From the NCBI GenBank assembly GCA_021399445.1, contig JAJTUQ010000004.1, positions 1,178,001-1,242,000 of the forward strand: a stretch of 64,000 bases of DNA, read 5' to 3'. This document shows positions 24,172 through 35,735 of the stretch, one piece after another; the first letter of the stretch is position 1, and each line of letters starts with the position of its first letter. This DNA comes from Xylogone sp. PMI_703. Its lineage: Eukaryota > Ascomycota > Leotiomycetes. A model generated the notes under the pieces. It saw only the letters and a list, made by a program, of their open reading frames with translations. It made no database searches and was not told where the DNA came from. Made by a program: the position numbers and the translations under genes.

Positions 24172-25558
24172 ATGGATAATCTATCCTCTGGCGAGAAGAG
24201 ACGCAATGATCTCGAAACCACTCGATCTTCACCACGGCAGTGGGAGTCGCAGGCGGCAGAGAGCAATGATTCCGAGGCTTCGACCAACATTGCGGACAGC
24301 ACCGAACGCAGACGGATGCAGAACCGCTTGGCTCAAAGGAACCATCGTAAGTCGTTCGAGCCATTGTACTTGTGATACATACTCTAACTATGTATGTAGG
24401 AAGAAGAGTAAGGGCCCACATCTCGGCCCTTGAACAGCGCGTTGTTGAGAATATGCTCCAAGCCGCCCCGAAAGATACTGCCATGTCAACTCCCTCAGAT
24501 ACCAGTATGCAAACCTTACTACCACCACCATCATTACCATCAGCTCCTCCATCACTAGTATCATCTTCCTCTGCTTCCTCATCGCCTCCAACGTCGGCAT
24601 CCCCAGCCAGCCAGTATTCCACATTTCAAACACCTATGGGACCCATGACTTCGCAGTCGAATCCGGGAATGGATGATATATTAGACTTCCCAATGGGATT
24701 CCCACAAACGATGGACGAGACGTGGGGTTCTCACGCGGCCGCTTCGCAGGCTATGAGTCCTGGGTGCTGTGCATCCAGTTGTGCATCTATGATGTCTGGA
24801 TGTACCTCATGTTGCGACATGTCACGGCCTCATACGACCAACACTACGGGAGGTTCTTGCTGCAAGTTTCATGCCGAATCATCAGCTCTTCGTCCTTACA
24901 ATCACCAAGTCCACTCGCCACCATGGCAAGACACCGGTATGTTTGGCTATGGCGGAGAACCTGGAGCAAATCCTAGAGATGCCTTTGCCAGGCATGCTTA
25001 TCGACCTCCGCAACCATCTCCAAGAGCGCAGATGTCTCCAATGCATCGGCATTTTGGAGGTGCGCAGTCGATGCATCGGCCAAGCTTCTCGTGTTGCCAC
25101 CATCACAAGCTACGCTCCTGGGGACCTCCTGTTCCTATGTACCCTGAACATATGCCCTTGCATATGCCGCCTGATATGCTATGTAAGTTACCCCACCTGT
25201 CCCTTGCATCTTTCGATTTCGTTCCCATCTTGTGCTGGGCAACACACAAAGGAAGTCACCAATGTGTGCACGCGCTTTGTCCAAAACATCAGGCAAGACA
25301 TTTTTCATCTGCATTTGATCATGTTCATCATTAAGCTTTTGCCGAGCAACTTATATCTATTATATAATTCTGACATTGTCAATAGCACCTCCATATCAGC
25401 CAAGCCCATTTGGTGTTCATCCGCCGTCAATTATGAGCCTGGACAGTCAAATGCATCAAGAGTATATGCTCGATCCAGGCTCCGGAATGTGCTCACATGG
25501 TAGCCATCCCGCAGGCTATCCTTACGATAGGGTATATCCAATGCCTAGGTATTATTAA
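24172..25558 (+). CDS. bZIP-type transcription factor with cysteine-rich middle
   Basis: Probable nuclear regulator beside the synthase. Exons 24172-24346, 24400-25182 and 25386-25558 give 376 residues; introns of 53 and 203 bases have GTAAGT donors and keep frame. The basic region (RRRMQNRLAQRNHRRRVRAH, about residues 47-65) is completed only across the first junction and has the N-x-x-A-x-R-x-x-R core of fungal bZIPs. The following leucine-zipper part is short (about ISALEQRVVENML). Next come a long Ser/Pro tract and a run of cysteines at about 181-213 (CC, CC, CC pairs), then a His/Met/Pro-rich tail ending PMPRYY. Bases are balanced like those of its neighbours. Position suggests control of the synthase, which is inference. 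Confidence 0.8.
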
Positions 25559-27640
25559 TTATGAAGTGAGGGGGGTTTTGTGATAATTTAGCCTTGTATA
25601 TTGATTGGTTGGAGGTTTCATATGTTGAGCTGGCTTGGGGTAAAGTAGCATTATGGATCATCTAGGGTGATATCCTATATCTTTAGAGAATTGCATGCAA
25701 GGCGGGGGGGCAGGTGTTCAAGGCGTAATTATGTTAATTAACATAGCTTGTAGTTTCTGTAAACTTTCAAATATAGCTTATAACTTTACACTTTGTAAAG
25801 CTAAATATTATCTTTGATGGCGCTTATGAATATTATAATTTATGAACTGGAACAAAGCTGTCGAAATATCACAGATAATTAAATCAATTGTCTACAAAAT
25901 ACAATTCAGAAATTTAATATTAATAAAGAAGGCTGTAGCTAAGTATACTCTTCGGCCCGAACCGATTTATTCAAACGCCAACATCGAATATGTTCACTGT
26001 TGGCCGAAGCGATATTCAGCAGAATAATTGCTTTCAAGCCGTTGTTATAATCTACTGGTTACTACAGGCTTTAGCTACAGGCTCTAGAGGGTACTTTGAA
26101 GCAACGCGGTTATAGGTTATTATTACTAAGATTATACAATTACTGTAGATGCATAAACGCTGTAGTAGATTTTAGGTCCTGTAGTTTTTATGTCCTAGGT
26201 GTTATAAGTGCTGCAGGTGCAATATGTACTACAAAATATCACAAGTACTTTTTGCTAGAGACACTGCGGCCTTCAGTTACTGCAGGCTACGGGCATCCCG
26301 AACTGCAGGTCGTAAACTCTTACACGCTACTCCAGCCTAATACAGGATGTTCATATTGAATGACGTAACCTGTTTGTAAGCGGCTAGTTCGTATATAACC
26401 CGTGTCTATCCGAGTTAATAGAGTAGGTTCAGCTACGGCTTTTGTGGCTTTTGTGGCTTTGGTGGCTTCGTGTATATTAACTCATAACACCGGTCAGAAT
26501 TGGTTTATATTAACTAAAATTGCACGTTACGTACACTCAACTCCAAGTACAGTTAGTACTGTAAATCACTGTATAAATCAAGAACTAGTCTGAGCTAACT
26601 GGAATTGTAACTGTACGCTTAGCTCTAAAAATAATAGTTACAGTACTGTTGTACTACTGTACAGGGTGCAATAAACCACACTTTCCTGTCTGCGTACTAT
26701 TTCCCCCAAGAGGCATTTATCCATAAGGTTCCACAAAAATGTGTAGACAAATAAGGTGTGGTTTAATACGCCCTGTACTGTACGAAAGTAAACCCTGCAG
26801 TCTAGTTTGGAACAGGATACGGTGGGACCGGGTTTGATGCAGCTAATCGGGTTAAATTCTTCTTCGCCAGTCGGGCTTCGCTTCGGGTATATTCATCCTG
26901 TGATTTACCAAAAGCTTGGCTATATTATCTCACAACAGCTTATACCCGAAATAGTTAATACCAAATGCATTCCCCCAGCAGTGTATCCAAGCCTATTCAG
27001 TGATTCTGATTGCTCAATCCCCCGTATTGCGGATATTTTCTCCACAAAGATATTACTCAGATAAGAGAATAAGGTCCTTGCGGTCCTTGTCAGATCTCAC
27101 TGAGTGCCCACAATACATCCACTTTAACCCTTGTTTTTACGCCGCCGAAGGGATGCATTTTGGGGGAGGGATAGTATTGTATTTGCTGATGTGGACTTAC
27201 GTTGACCCGGCTGCTTATACTTCCTCGGCTTAACTTGGCGTTCAAAGAGATAGAGACTCACTTGCCCGATTTGCTTTGATATACTTACGTGATGGGATGG
27301 AATCGGCGTGTTTGAACTATTTGGAGATTCAGCTAAGCTAAGTAGGAACCTGCGAGCTCAGGATCCTTTGAACACCCCTGGTATATTGCATTAAACCGGC
27401 GGGCGTGGAAAAAAATAATTATACTTATCGCAACGTCTTAGACTTGCGTATCCTCTCATCCTCCGCCTTCTGTCCTGTCCTATTCCAGTCTTCTCCCTTG
27501 GCAGCTCCTCTCGAGCTCAACTGAGTTCCCATCTTTCCCAAAGACATAAATACTTGTATCAGTCGTGTGTGGGTCAAAGTAAAAAAAGTGCGAAACAAAC
27601 AGTAGCATCCAATAGCACTCCCGCAACCTGCACTTTCACA
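25559..27640. other. AT-rich intergenic with one MITE
   Basis: A 2.1 kb gap without a supported gene. It is AT-rich with many TA steps and short degenerate CTGCAGG/TACAGG motifs (26040-26340). It contains the family 1 element at 26662-26775 and, at its right end, the promoter of the methyltransferase. Confidence 0.5.
26662..26775. mobile_element. MITE-like element, family 1, copy a
   Basis: 114 bases between TA dinucleotides (26660-26661 and 26776-26777). The ends form inverted repeats of about 20 bases beginning CAGGG: CAGGGTGCAATAAACCACAC on the left and GTGTGGTTTAATACGCCCTG on the right. It matches the element at 35736-35847, with the internal block CCAAGAGGCATTTATC conserved. No coding capacity. 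Confidence 0.85.
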
Positions 27641-28645
27641 ATGGCCGACACAACAACCAAAGACCATTCTGGCAACTTCTTTAGAGCTGCCGACTACAAT
27701 GAATCGTATTGGGATGACTACATGGCTGCGCGCGCAAAATACAGCAGCGAGTTCTACGACCAAGTTATTGCGTATCACAAAGAACATAATCAATCCTCTA
27801 CGAAGGGAGTCGCTCACGACGTCGGCACTGGACCCGGCCAAGTCGCCACTGAGCTATCCAAGTACTTTGATAGTGTTGTTGGAAGTGATACCAACGAGAC
27901 CCATCTGGCTATAGCGGACACCCGTCTCGAGAAAGCCGGTGCGAAGGGCAAAATCACTTGGGAACACTCAGGAGCAGAAGAACTGGCATCGAGATATCCT
28001 GCCGGCTCGGCAAGCATGGTTACCGCAGCTGAATGCCTACCTCTGCTCAACGTGCCTCGTGCCATGGATACTTTTGCCCATCTTCTACGACCTGATGGAA
28101 CACTCGCCATCTGGTTCTACGGACGCCCCGCCTTCTCTGAGCCAGAGTATAACAAAACGTGCCAGCCATTACTCAACGACATTTTGGACCTGACGTTCGA
28201 GAAGTTGATCAAGGGTGGGAATGCGGTGCACAAGGCGGCGTGGAAGAGTTCTACCGATACCCTGGAGAGCTTTCTCGATAATGTAGTCGTGTCCTCTGAA
28301 ATCTGGAGGGACATCTACCGTTACAAGTGGAACCCGCATCTCCCAATGCCCGTTGTTGGGTCAAACGCGTGTGATTATCCCATTGAGCCCTCCTCGGCAA
28401 TTGATGAAAAGAATGAGAAGGTGATCAAAATCAACGACCCAAACTTCTGGGCCGAGTCTTGGGATGTTCAGGAGGTTAGACGTTTCGTTGAGTGTCTGAT
28501 TCCAAGCTTTGAGACGCTGAAGGCTGCGGGCGCCTACGAGCACATTGAACCAAAGTACAGAGAATTAGAGCAGGCTATGGGGGGCAAAGATGCCAAGAGG
28601 TCCCTCACTTGGCCTGTGGTCTTGATCTTGGCAACCAGGAAGTGA
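27641..28645 (+). CDS. SAM-dependent methyltransferase (TMT1/Crg1-like)
   Basis: Class I methyltransferase of 334 residues, single exon, presumably cytosolic. ATG 27641 is chosen over an earlier in-frame codon because the protein family starts near here and the upstream part is polar and unlike protein. Motif I reads VAHDVGTGPGQVA (about residue 56), followed by an acidic end of strand 2 (VVGSDTN) and the later LLRPDGTLAIWFYG segment of motif III. This pattern fits the fungal trans-aconitate methyltransferase/Crg1-like group, whose members methylate small carboxylic acids or other small molecules. The substrate here is unknown; its position between the bZIP gene and the O-methyltransferase suggests a part in the same pathway. 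Confidence 0.85.
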   Translation: MADTTTKDHSGNFFRAADYNESYWDDYMAARAKYSSEFYDQVIAYHKEHNQSSTKGVAHDVGTGPGQVATELSKYFDSVVGSDTNETHLAIADTRLEKAGAKGKITWEHSGAEELASRYPAGSASMVTAAECLPLLNVPRAMDTFAHLLRPDGTLAIWFYGRPAFSEPEYNKTCQPLLNDILDLTFEKLIKGGNAVHKAAWKSSTDTLESFLDNVVVSSEIWRDIYRYKWNPHLPMPVVGSNACDYPIEPSSAIDEKNEKVIKINDPNFWAESWDVQEVRRFVECLIPSFETLKAAGAYEHIEPKYRELEQAMGGKDAKRSLTWPVVLILATRK

Positions 28646-29528
28646 TGACAAAGATTTTGATATTCAGCGTCCTTTAACTTATACTATCTTGAAATAGATG
28701 AAATATGTACTTTGATGATACAAGTAGTTATCATAGAATTACGATGAACAAGACATTATAACCGTGAAGACAAAACTTTGACAATTAAGTGATAAAAGTT
28801 AAAGAGTAAAACCATCACTCTTCTGATGTATCCATAACTGTTGTTAGATAAATTATGCTTCACAATAATCTGTGAAGTACTCTGCCATGCATACTATTAA
28901 CATGTGAACATACTGCTCCCCGCGCTCTCACCTCTTGACGCGCAAGCGTCGAGATACCGAAGTTTAACCGCAGCGCCGTTTTCGAATGTGATTGTGATGC
29001 GGCTGATGATAGCCTGTGAGTCGTCGGGCTAAGCTTTTGATCCCAAAAATACGGGAGCTCAATCTAGGATGACCCCTTCATTTTTTGTGCCCCTGTTGAT
29101 CATAAAACGGATAGTTTTATGCCCCGAGATATGTCTGCGCCACGTGTTTGCCACTCAGCTGCAGCTTATGGATTGGTAGCCAGTTGGGATTTGCGTGTCG
29201 TCCTAGGGGGGGCAACTCCGTGTACCAGGAACACGATGCATTGCATCTCCCGATCTTACCCTTTCATAATCCCGGTCTGACTACATCGCATCCTTCCGTA
29301 GCTGGGCTTATCCCGAGCGGTGGAATACCGGTATTCCTCATCAGAGCGCTGATCAGGGCACAGCACGTATGCATGTAGCTGGCGTAGCTAAATGAGGGGC
29401 TCCGGTGTGCCGCTGAAATGTCTCCAGCTGAGCTCAGATAGTGCTGTGACAGGTCTATCTATTGACCTGAACTGCTGGAGCTTGTTTGGCACTCAGTTGT
29501 TAACGATTTGCAATCTTGGTTTCTCAGC
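28646..29528. promoter_or_regulatory. Intergenic with promoter of the O-methyltransferase
   Basis: 883 bases, first AT-rich then GC-richer from about 28910. No gene seen. It carries a perfect 16-base palindrome at 29322-29337, about 190 bases ahead of the O-methyltransferase start. Confidence 0.5.
29322..29337. promoter_or_regulatory. Perfect palindrome GGAATACCGGTATTCC, possible Zn2Cys6 regulator site
   Basis: Sixteen-base exact dyad centred on CCGG. Zn2Cys6 proteins often bind paired CGG/CCG half sites, and the distance to the downstream start (192 bases) suits a promoter element. No binding evidence; only one copy of this exact dyad was noticed. Confidence 0.4.
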
Positions 29529-30992
29529 ATGGTTCTCGAATTGCCAAACGACGTGTCCGAAACAAAATTTCCTCTGGAGCAGCTTAGCAACACCATATCC
29601 AAAAATGCTGCCATCGTAAGTCAGTATCTAAAAGCTAATACGCTTCCGCAACCATCACTGGAGAGTGATGGACCTAGTGTTGTCGTCCCCAGTAGCTCCC
29701 CGCGGGAAATCCAGCAAGCAAGGCAGGGACTCATTGCAGCATCTCTCGAGCTTCTGCAACTTGCAATCGGGCCCAGCGAGTATTTACCTAATCTTGCTAC
29801 CGGTGTAAGCTCAAAGAGCTCTGCCCTCTTTAGCCTGGCACAAGACGTGCTCACAATCTATAGTTTCATTACATTTCCTGCCTTCAATGGCTCGCTCAGT
29901 ACAAGATCTTCCACCTTGTGCCTCTAGAAGATGCCATCAGTTATGCAGATCTGGCTGCGGCTGCCGGTATCTCTGAGCAGCGCCTCAAGAGCGTCATTCG
30001 CATGGCCATGACCAATTTTCTTTTCCGCGAGCAACCAGATGGCAAACATGTCCGTCACTCAGCAACATCTGCTTTGCTTGCACGCGACGAGAACGTATAT
30101 GCATATGCTACCTACATGTGTGCTAAATCAGCTCCGACAGCTATACAAATGGCAGCAGCGCATCAGCGGTGGGGAGCAGATACTGTGAAAACTTACGAGA
30201 CGGGCTACAATATTGCCTTCAATACCGATCTCCCAATGTTCGATTTTCTAGGCCGTGATAAGGCCAAGATGGACGAGTTTGCAAGGTATATGCGGAGCGT
30301 GCGGAGCAGCGAAGCCGTTGACCTCAAGCATCTCGTAGCTGGCTTTGCATGGAAGGATATCCGCAAAGGTGGGACAGTTATCGATGTGAGTTGCTGGGAC
30401 CTCCTAGATCCGATAGTTGAACTGGTTGATTTTAGCTAATATCTCTATCCCTTTACAGGTTGGAGGCTCGACGGGTACTTCCGCCATCGCGCTGGCAAAC
30501 GCATATCCACATCTCAACTTCATAGTGCAAGACCTGCCCGCAAATGCAGAAAGCGGACGCAAAGCAGCAGAGAATTTGTCAGCGGATATCGCTTCTCGAA
30601 TCACCTTCCAAGACCATGACTTTTTCAAGCCGCAGCCGGTGCAAGGCGCCGACGTGTATCTTCTCAGAATGATCTTGCACGACTGGCCCGACGCGGACAC
30701 TGTGAAGATCCTCAAAAATATCATTGCAGCCATGGACAAGACAAAATCACGGCTGCTCATTATGGACACGGTGCTTCCGAAACCCGGATCGGTGCCTGTT
30801 TCTGTAGAACGAATTGTTCGAGCTAGAGACTTGACCATGCTACAGGCTTTTAACAGCAAGGAGAGGGACCTTGACGATTGGAAGACCCTACTTACTCTGG
30901 CCGACCCAAATCTGCATTTGAACGGTGTTGTGCAGCCTTTTGGGAGCGCCATGTCCGTCTTAGAAGTTTCAATAGGTCCTGCAACAGCGTAA
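29529..30992 (+). CDS. O-methyltransferase, plant COMT-like family
   Basis: SAM-dependent O-methyltransferase for phenolic hydroxyls, 443 residues. Exons 29529-29804, 29864-30385 and 30459-30992, all phase 0. The first junction produces FHYISCLQWLAQYKIF leading into the winged-helix dimerisation domain (about residues 100-185), and the second produces VIDVGGSTGTSAIAL, the SAM-binding loop. The catalytic histidine is in LLRMILHDWPDADT, with the acidic partner near the later ERIVRARDLTM. Family members (aflatoxin OmtA/OmtB, fusarubin Fsr2) methylate aromatic polyketides, so a product of the nearby synthase is the likely substrate. Convergent with the P450 at 31800. Confidence 0.92.
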
Positions 30993-31799
30993 AGGGAATA
31001 GATACCTACACCTATACAGCAAAGTTTTTCATAGCTTATAGAGAGCGATAGTCCCATTAGTAGCTGCTTCATAAAGAGTTTTTCTGGCAATGTAGTTCAC
31101 GTGCAATACCAATTCAACCATGCATATGTCTGACCAGTGTGAATACCGAAGGGAAAATCCGTCTTGCTGGCAACGCATTGAGATCTGGTTATATTAGAAA
31201 CCTACGTAAAGTTGTCCTTGTATTGAATTAGCAGTGACTTCATGTAACTTGCTAATGCTCATAAATTGTTTCTATGAAGCTTTGATATTAAATCTTGTAT
31301 TAATGCGAGTATGTTATATAGATGTGCCGTCGCTATGTATGACAGCAATGGCGTGAAAACGACCTGTGATGCCCGGGGCCGTAACTAACCATAACTTTAA
31401 ACTGCTGCAGCTAAAGGAGGGAAAGTGAGGCAAGAGAGTTGTTATTTGCTTGCTACTACCACGATAAAATACTAACTAGCATTCCTCCATCCAATGTGTC
31501 ATTAGGGTCGTAAAATCAATTATTTAAGATCTAGATCCTCAATTACTACGAAACGGAGAGCGCCAACCAACGGGCTCTATATCTATTTACCTGTTTTAAT
31601 ACTAAACTTCGGGCCTGAATGACCACCAGTATCTCCTGGCATGCCGGAATCAATATCATGATCAAACAGATTTAGAGCCTTTCCAACCCTACCATTTCCA
31701 AATAGCCACGTCTGAGCAAAATAGTATACAATATTTATTCTTCATAAATTCTGTTCAGATACAGCTTGTTCGAACAACAACATTCGGCTTAAATCACTA
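30993..31799. other. AT-rich intergenic, convergent 3' ends
   Basis: An 807-base gap between convergent genes. AT-rich; no gene, RNA or repeat recognised. Confidence 0.5.
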
Positions 31800-33437
31800 C
31801 TATATCATACCATCAATGTTTACTGGAATGCCTCTCAGCTCGTAGCCTTCAGTTTTCGCTTTTTCCCACTCCTCTTTGACTATCCGAAGCCTGTCCTCGC
31901 TCTTAGGTATGAATCTAGCGAGAAATGGTTTCGGTATGGTGAACCCCGCATCAAGATACGCATCATCACTCAGGTCTATCTTACCCTCAACGCCATCCAC
32001 TAGTGGCGGTCGGATGTGGAACGCCCACAAGATACCTGAGAGCGCAATGCAAATAGAATTTTCCGCCAGACGTGCGCCTGGACACGTTCTCCTGCCCGTG
32101 CTAAAGGTGAAGTGGTCGCGCCTATTGGGGTCGCTCATGGCCGCGTAGTCGGCACTATACAAGTTGTGACCAAGATAGCGTTCTGGCATGAAATCATCTG
32201 GGTCGTCAAAGCGCCGAGGGTCGAAGTGCAAGAAGGCCGTGTTGCATATCAGCACCGTGCCTTTGGGAATGACGTGGTCTTTATATATAATGTCTTCCTC
32301 GGCGAAGTGTCGAATGCCTGGGGCGAGGATAGGGTTTATCCGGAGAGCTTCTTTGACACAAGCACGTATATAAGGTAAATTATTCATATCCGCGAATGTG
32401 GGTAACCTGTTGGGCCCAACGACCTGCATGAGCTCCTTCTCGGCCTCCTGCTGAACTCTTGGGTTTGCGGCGAGATGAAGTACCAGGGTGTTCAGTGTAG
32501 CAGCTGTAGTCTCGAACCCGGCCTCGACAAGCCCTCCAGAGACCCAAGCCAGATGCTCTTCCGTAAGTCCTTGGGCGTACCATGACTCTTTCTTTTCGTA
32601 AATCTCGCGTGCGAAACAGTAGGGAGCTTTTTCTGAAAGGACGTCTTTCTCCAGTCGTCGCCAAAGATTCATCTTGATTTCCAAAATCTTCTCGGCAGCC
32701 TTCTCGGCCCTCTTCTGGCCGGGCCTCAGCCATGTTGGTAGGCGTGCCAGGGGAGGTACTTCATCAACAATGAAAGCACCGGGTTTCGAGGTATCTCTCA
32801 ATATTGCCTGGCTCAGGATGGCATTCTTCACATCTTGATCCTCCATTGTCTTGACACGCGTGCCGAAGGTATTGGTCATGATAATACTAAAAGCGTATCG
32901 ACGCATGTGCTGATAAAAGCTGCGATTGTTGTCATTGTTGGTAGCCAGGTCAAAAAACAACTGTTTAGATTCGAATTCCTGGCTCGGAACGAAAGTTGCT
33001 GTCATTTGCACTGTGGTGATCTGGCGTATTATCGTTCGCAGAGAGCGCCAGTGCGGTCCATAGGGCATCGTAGGCATACGATTGCCACCAGTAACTATAT
33101 CATGGCCCATCGGCGATGGAGCCTTGGACGACGTAACAATCGCCTGCTTCTCTAAGATTTCCCGTACAGCATCTGGCGAATTGATGACCACCCAATCGTA
33201 CCAGCCCACTCGAATTCTGAAGACTTCGCCATATTTCAGAGCCCACTTGCGGAAGACCAGAGGCGATTTGGGTGGAAGTTGATAGCCAATGCCAATGAAC
33301 GGATATCCCCCAGGGCCCGGTATCGAATTGAGCCTGCGGTCACGACGCAACCATGTTATAATGAGGAGTGTGACGGCAACTATTGCGGCGGGGATTATCG
33401 AAGGATACTGTTTATACAAAGCGAGTGGCCCGTCCAT
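31800..33437 (-). CDS. Cytochrome P450 (OrdA-like), intronless
   Basis: ER-anchored heme monooxygenase of 545 residues in one exon. The N-terminus has one membrane helix (IIPAAIVAVTLLIITWL) and a proline-rich hinge (SIPGPGGYPFIGIGYQ). Further motifs: WRSLRTIIR in the C-helix, I-helix GLVEAGFETTAAT with the acid-threonine pair, K-helix ExxR in VKEALRINP, PERYLG, and the canonical heme loop FSTGRRTCPG with Cys452. Everything needed for activity is present. The overall form is that of fungal P450s in aromatic polyketide pathways such as OrdA of aflatoxin synthesis. It probably oxidises the cluster's polyketide or a derivative. It is convergent with the O-methyltransferase. Confidence 0.92.
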   Translation of the reverse strand: MDGPLALYKQYPSIIPAAIVAVTLLIITWLRRDRRLNSIPGPGGYPFIGIGYQLPPKSPLVFRKWALKYGEVFRIRVGWYDWVVINSPDAVREILEKQAIVTSSKAPSPMGHDIVTGGNRMPTMPYGPHWRSLRTIIRQITTVQMTATFVPSQEFESKQLFFDLATNNDNNRSFYQHMRRYAFSIIMTNTFGTRVKTMEDQDVKNAILSQAILRDTSKPGAFIVDEVPPLARLPTWLRPGQKRAEKAAEKILEIKMNLWRRLEKDVLSEKAPYCFAREIYEKKESWYAQGLTEEHLAWVSGGLVEAGFETTAATLNTLVLHLAANPRVQQEAEKELMQVVGPNRLPTFADMNNLPYIRACVKEALRINPILAPGIRHFAEEDIIYKDHVIPKGTVLICNTAFLHFDPRRFDDPDDFMPERYLGHNLYSADYAAMSDPNRRDHFTFSTGRRTCPGARLAENSICIALSGILWAFHIRPPLVDGVEGKIDLSDDAYLDAGFTIPKPFLARFIPKSEDRLRIVKEEWEKAKTEGYELRGIPVNIDGMI

Positions 33438-34889
33438 TTTATTAGTGTCTTGTAAAAGTCGATGTGTGAATGTGGGCTGCTTCTTCAGAGCCCTAATAAT
33501 CTAAGCATATAATAAAGCCCAGCACTAGGGGCAATAAGGTAGACCATGCAATTCTTTTTCTCCGTCTTTCCCTTCAGATTAAAGAGAGGTTCGCCATCTT
33601 TCACTTAAAGCCGAGACGGAAGTCCGAGACGCCGTCGGGACCAATCGGGCATCACTTACGAAGCCATGGCACCAATTTCTCACCAGCAGCCTATTAATAC
33701 AGTACGGTACAGGAATCAAGTCCATAGACAGATGAACCCGCCAGAATGCATGATTGTCTTGCCACTAACAGCCAATGTACGCGTCAGGCTATATATAACT
33801 TAACAATGTTTTGTCAACATGGCCAGATACACGAGAGACAGCATTGAACAACTGATATTGCCTGATTCTGGATAATGAACAAGATAGGATATTCAACTAG
33901 CTCTATTGTTTCCTGAGAAATATGCATACTTCGTCTTGTGCAACGTGTACCGCATTATCTTTTTGTGGGTACTGTTGTGGCTGGTGACAATATTTTATAG
34001 TTCTACAGTACATTTGATAAGTGTCAATTGGTACTGGTTATTTTGTTACCGTGATAAGAATTATCACCTCGGCTGCCTAGTCACAGTGCTTGCAGATTCT
34101 ATGAGTGCAATGGAATTGGCATTTTTACTGTAGTATTTCTTACCTCTTAAAGTTAGGCACTTCCAGGCCCCCCACGTGTGCAAAGTGCCTATATGGCTCA
34201 TCACTTTTTCACATGTCAATGGAGCTGTGATGAAATCAATATATCTGTGACTTGAGAATTTTCCATGCGCTTCTGTCGTTCTCTTCACTGTTTACGTGAA
34301 ATATTTGGAAAGCTCAAAGCTGTGCCACCCCCTGCGTCCGTCGTGCTTGGACCTTCCGCCGCTGCTAGATCCGGGCTTACCGATGAACCCTGTGAAGCTT
34401 GGCAGGCCTCCTGCCTCATTCCGTGGAATCTGGGGCCTTACCGGGATCCTATGAAAGCTTACCGGTATTCTATGATAGGCCCCGAGGATCTCTGCTGGCT
34501 TTAGGGAATCTGCAGGTCGCACCCTAGCTCTGCACAATGCGACCCAGGCTGACGGAAACTCGGTAGCGCTGATGCATCTACTTCGCACAACACTTTTAGC
34601 AACCGAGTGGCTGAAAGCCCCGTCTGACAGGCCCGATTAGACCAGAATCTGGACCATGACAGTTAGAGTTAGGCGTGGGGATAGCGTCGGGCATCAAAGG
34701 GCCAATGGGGATAATCCGGGATATGATGACCAGATCACACCATGGAACCCTGATTAAACATTATTACAGTCTACAAGTACAGGTGTGAAGCTGTGAAGCA
34801 GGGGGTTTAACCTTTGCTAGCACCCCTTGACGGCTACAAGTAAAGCAGCCAAGCTTTGTCGGCCTAAGGCATTAAAGCAGTATAAGGCA

Positions 34890-35019
34890 TTCAGATGCTA
34901 CAAGGCTTCAGCTTACAGGGCTTTACTCCGTAGGCTTTACTCCGTAGGCTTACAGTATGGGCTGTACCGTATCGCTAAACGCCCTATGGCCGTAGACTTC
35001 TTTAGCACGCTTACAGAGT
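34890..35019. mobile_element. MITE-like repeat, family 3, copy b
   Basis: Shares TACAGTATGGGCTGTACCGT and the CCTATGGCCGTAGACTTCTT region with copies at 14654 and 45197. The unit CCGTAGGCTTTACT is locally duplicated (about 34928-34948). Boundaries approximate. Confidence 0.65.
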
Positions 35020-35346
35020 ATCCGATGGACCACATTAGTGTAACCAGTGTCGCTATAGCAACCTGTGCCAAGCGGCTGTCACAAAGTACGTAAGTCCAAT
35101 TTGCTCAAAAATGGATAACACCAAACCAAATGGGCACGATACCGTCACCTTCTGGGATGACTGTGTGTTAGTCTGCTGGAATTATGACCAGTCCTAACGA
35201 ATCAGCCAGTAAAAGCATAGCACTCTAGCCGGTGATTACCGAGGTATATTGTGGCTTCTAAATTAATAAATCCTACATGTGGGGGGTCTAACAGCTTGAT
35301 AATAGCGCGAAACTTTAATTAAAAGCGAGGCGAGGTACAAGAGATA

Positions 35347-35516
35347 CCGCATATTACTGTAGTTAATCTCACGAAATCGGTCAGGAGTCATGAAGCGAAT
35401 GTAACGCTAAACAGTAAGAGCGTATTACCAACACGGAAGATTAATCACTCGCTAAATATGCCAGAGAGCGTAATACAGGGGGCTGAGCTTTATTCCGATT
35501 TCATGAGAATATGCAG
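35347..35516 (+). mobile_element. MITE-like element, family 2, copy b
   Basis: 170 bases between TA dinucleotides (35345-35346 and 35517-35518). It has imperfect inverted ends (CCGCATATT... and ...GAGAATATGCAG, each next to a CGAAATCGG-like block) and matches the element at 23141-23332 in opposite orientation, including TAATACAGGGGGCT. Non-coding. Confidence 0.8.
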
Positions 35517-35735
35517 TAGTTGCAAAGCCACAATGCTAGCAGGATCGAATTAGGAAGGAGTAGCTGCGCATCGCATCTTCACAAGAAGTCTTTTCACCTA
35601 GGTTTTAGGCCCTGTTTGGTTCTGGACTTTTTACCTTCCTTTTACGTAAAGCCAGTGTACTGTAAAAGTTTGTTCCAAGCACTTCCCTTGGCACCTTCCT
35701 TGATCACGACCTTATACCATAACAGGGCATACGTA

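Noticed and set aside
28940..28960. CGAGATACCG motif shared with about 44680, considered as a cluster regulator site
   Set aside because: The other GAGATACCG occurrences fall in coding sequence or at a MITE edge, so there is no promoter-specific pattern.
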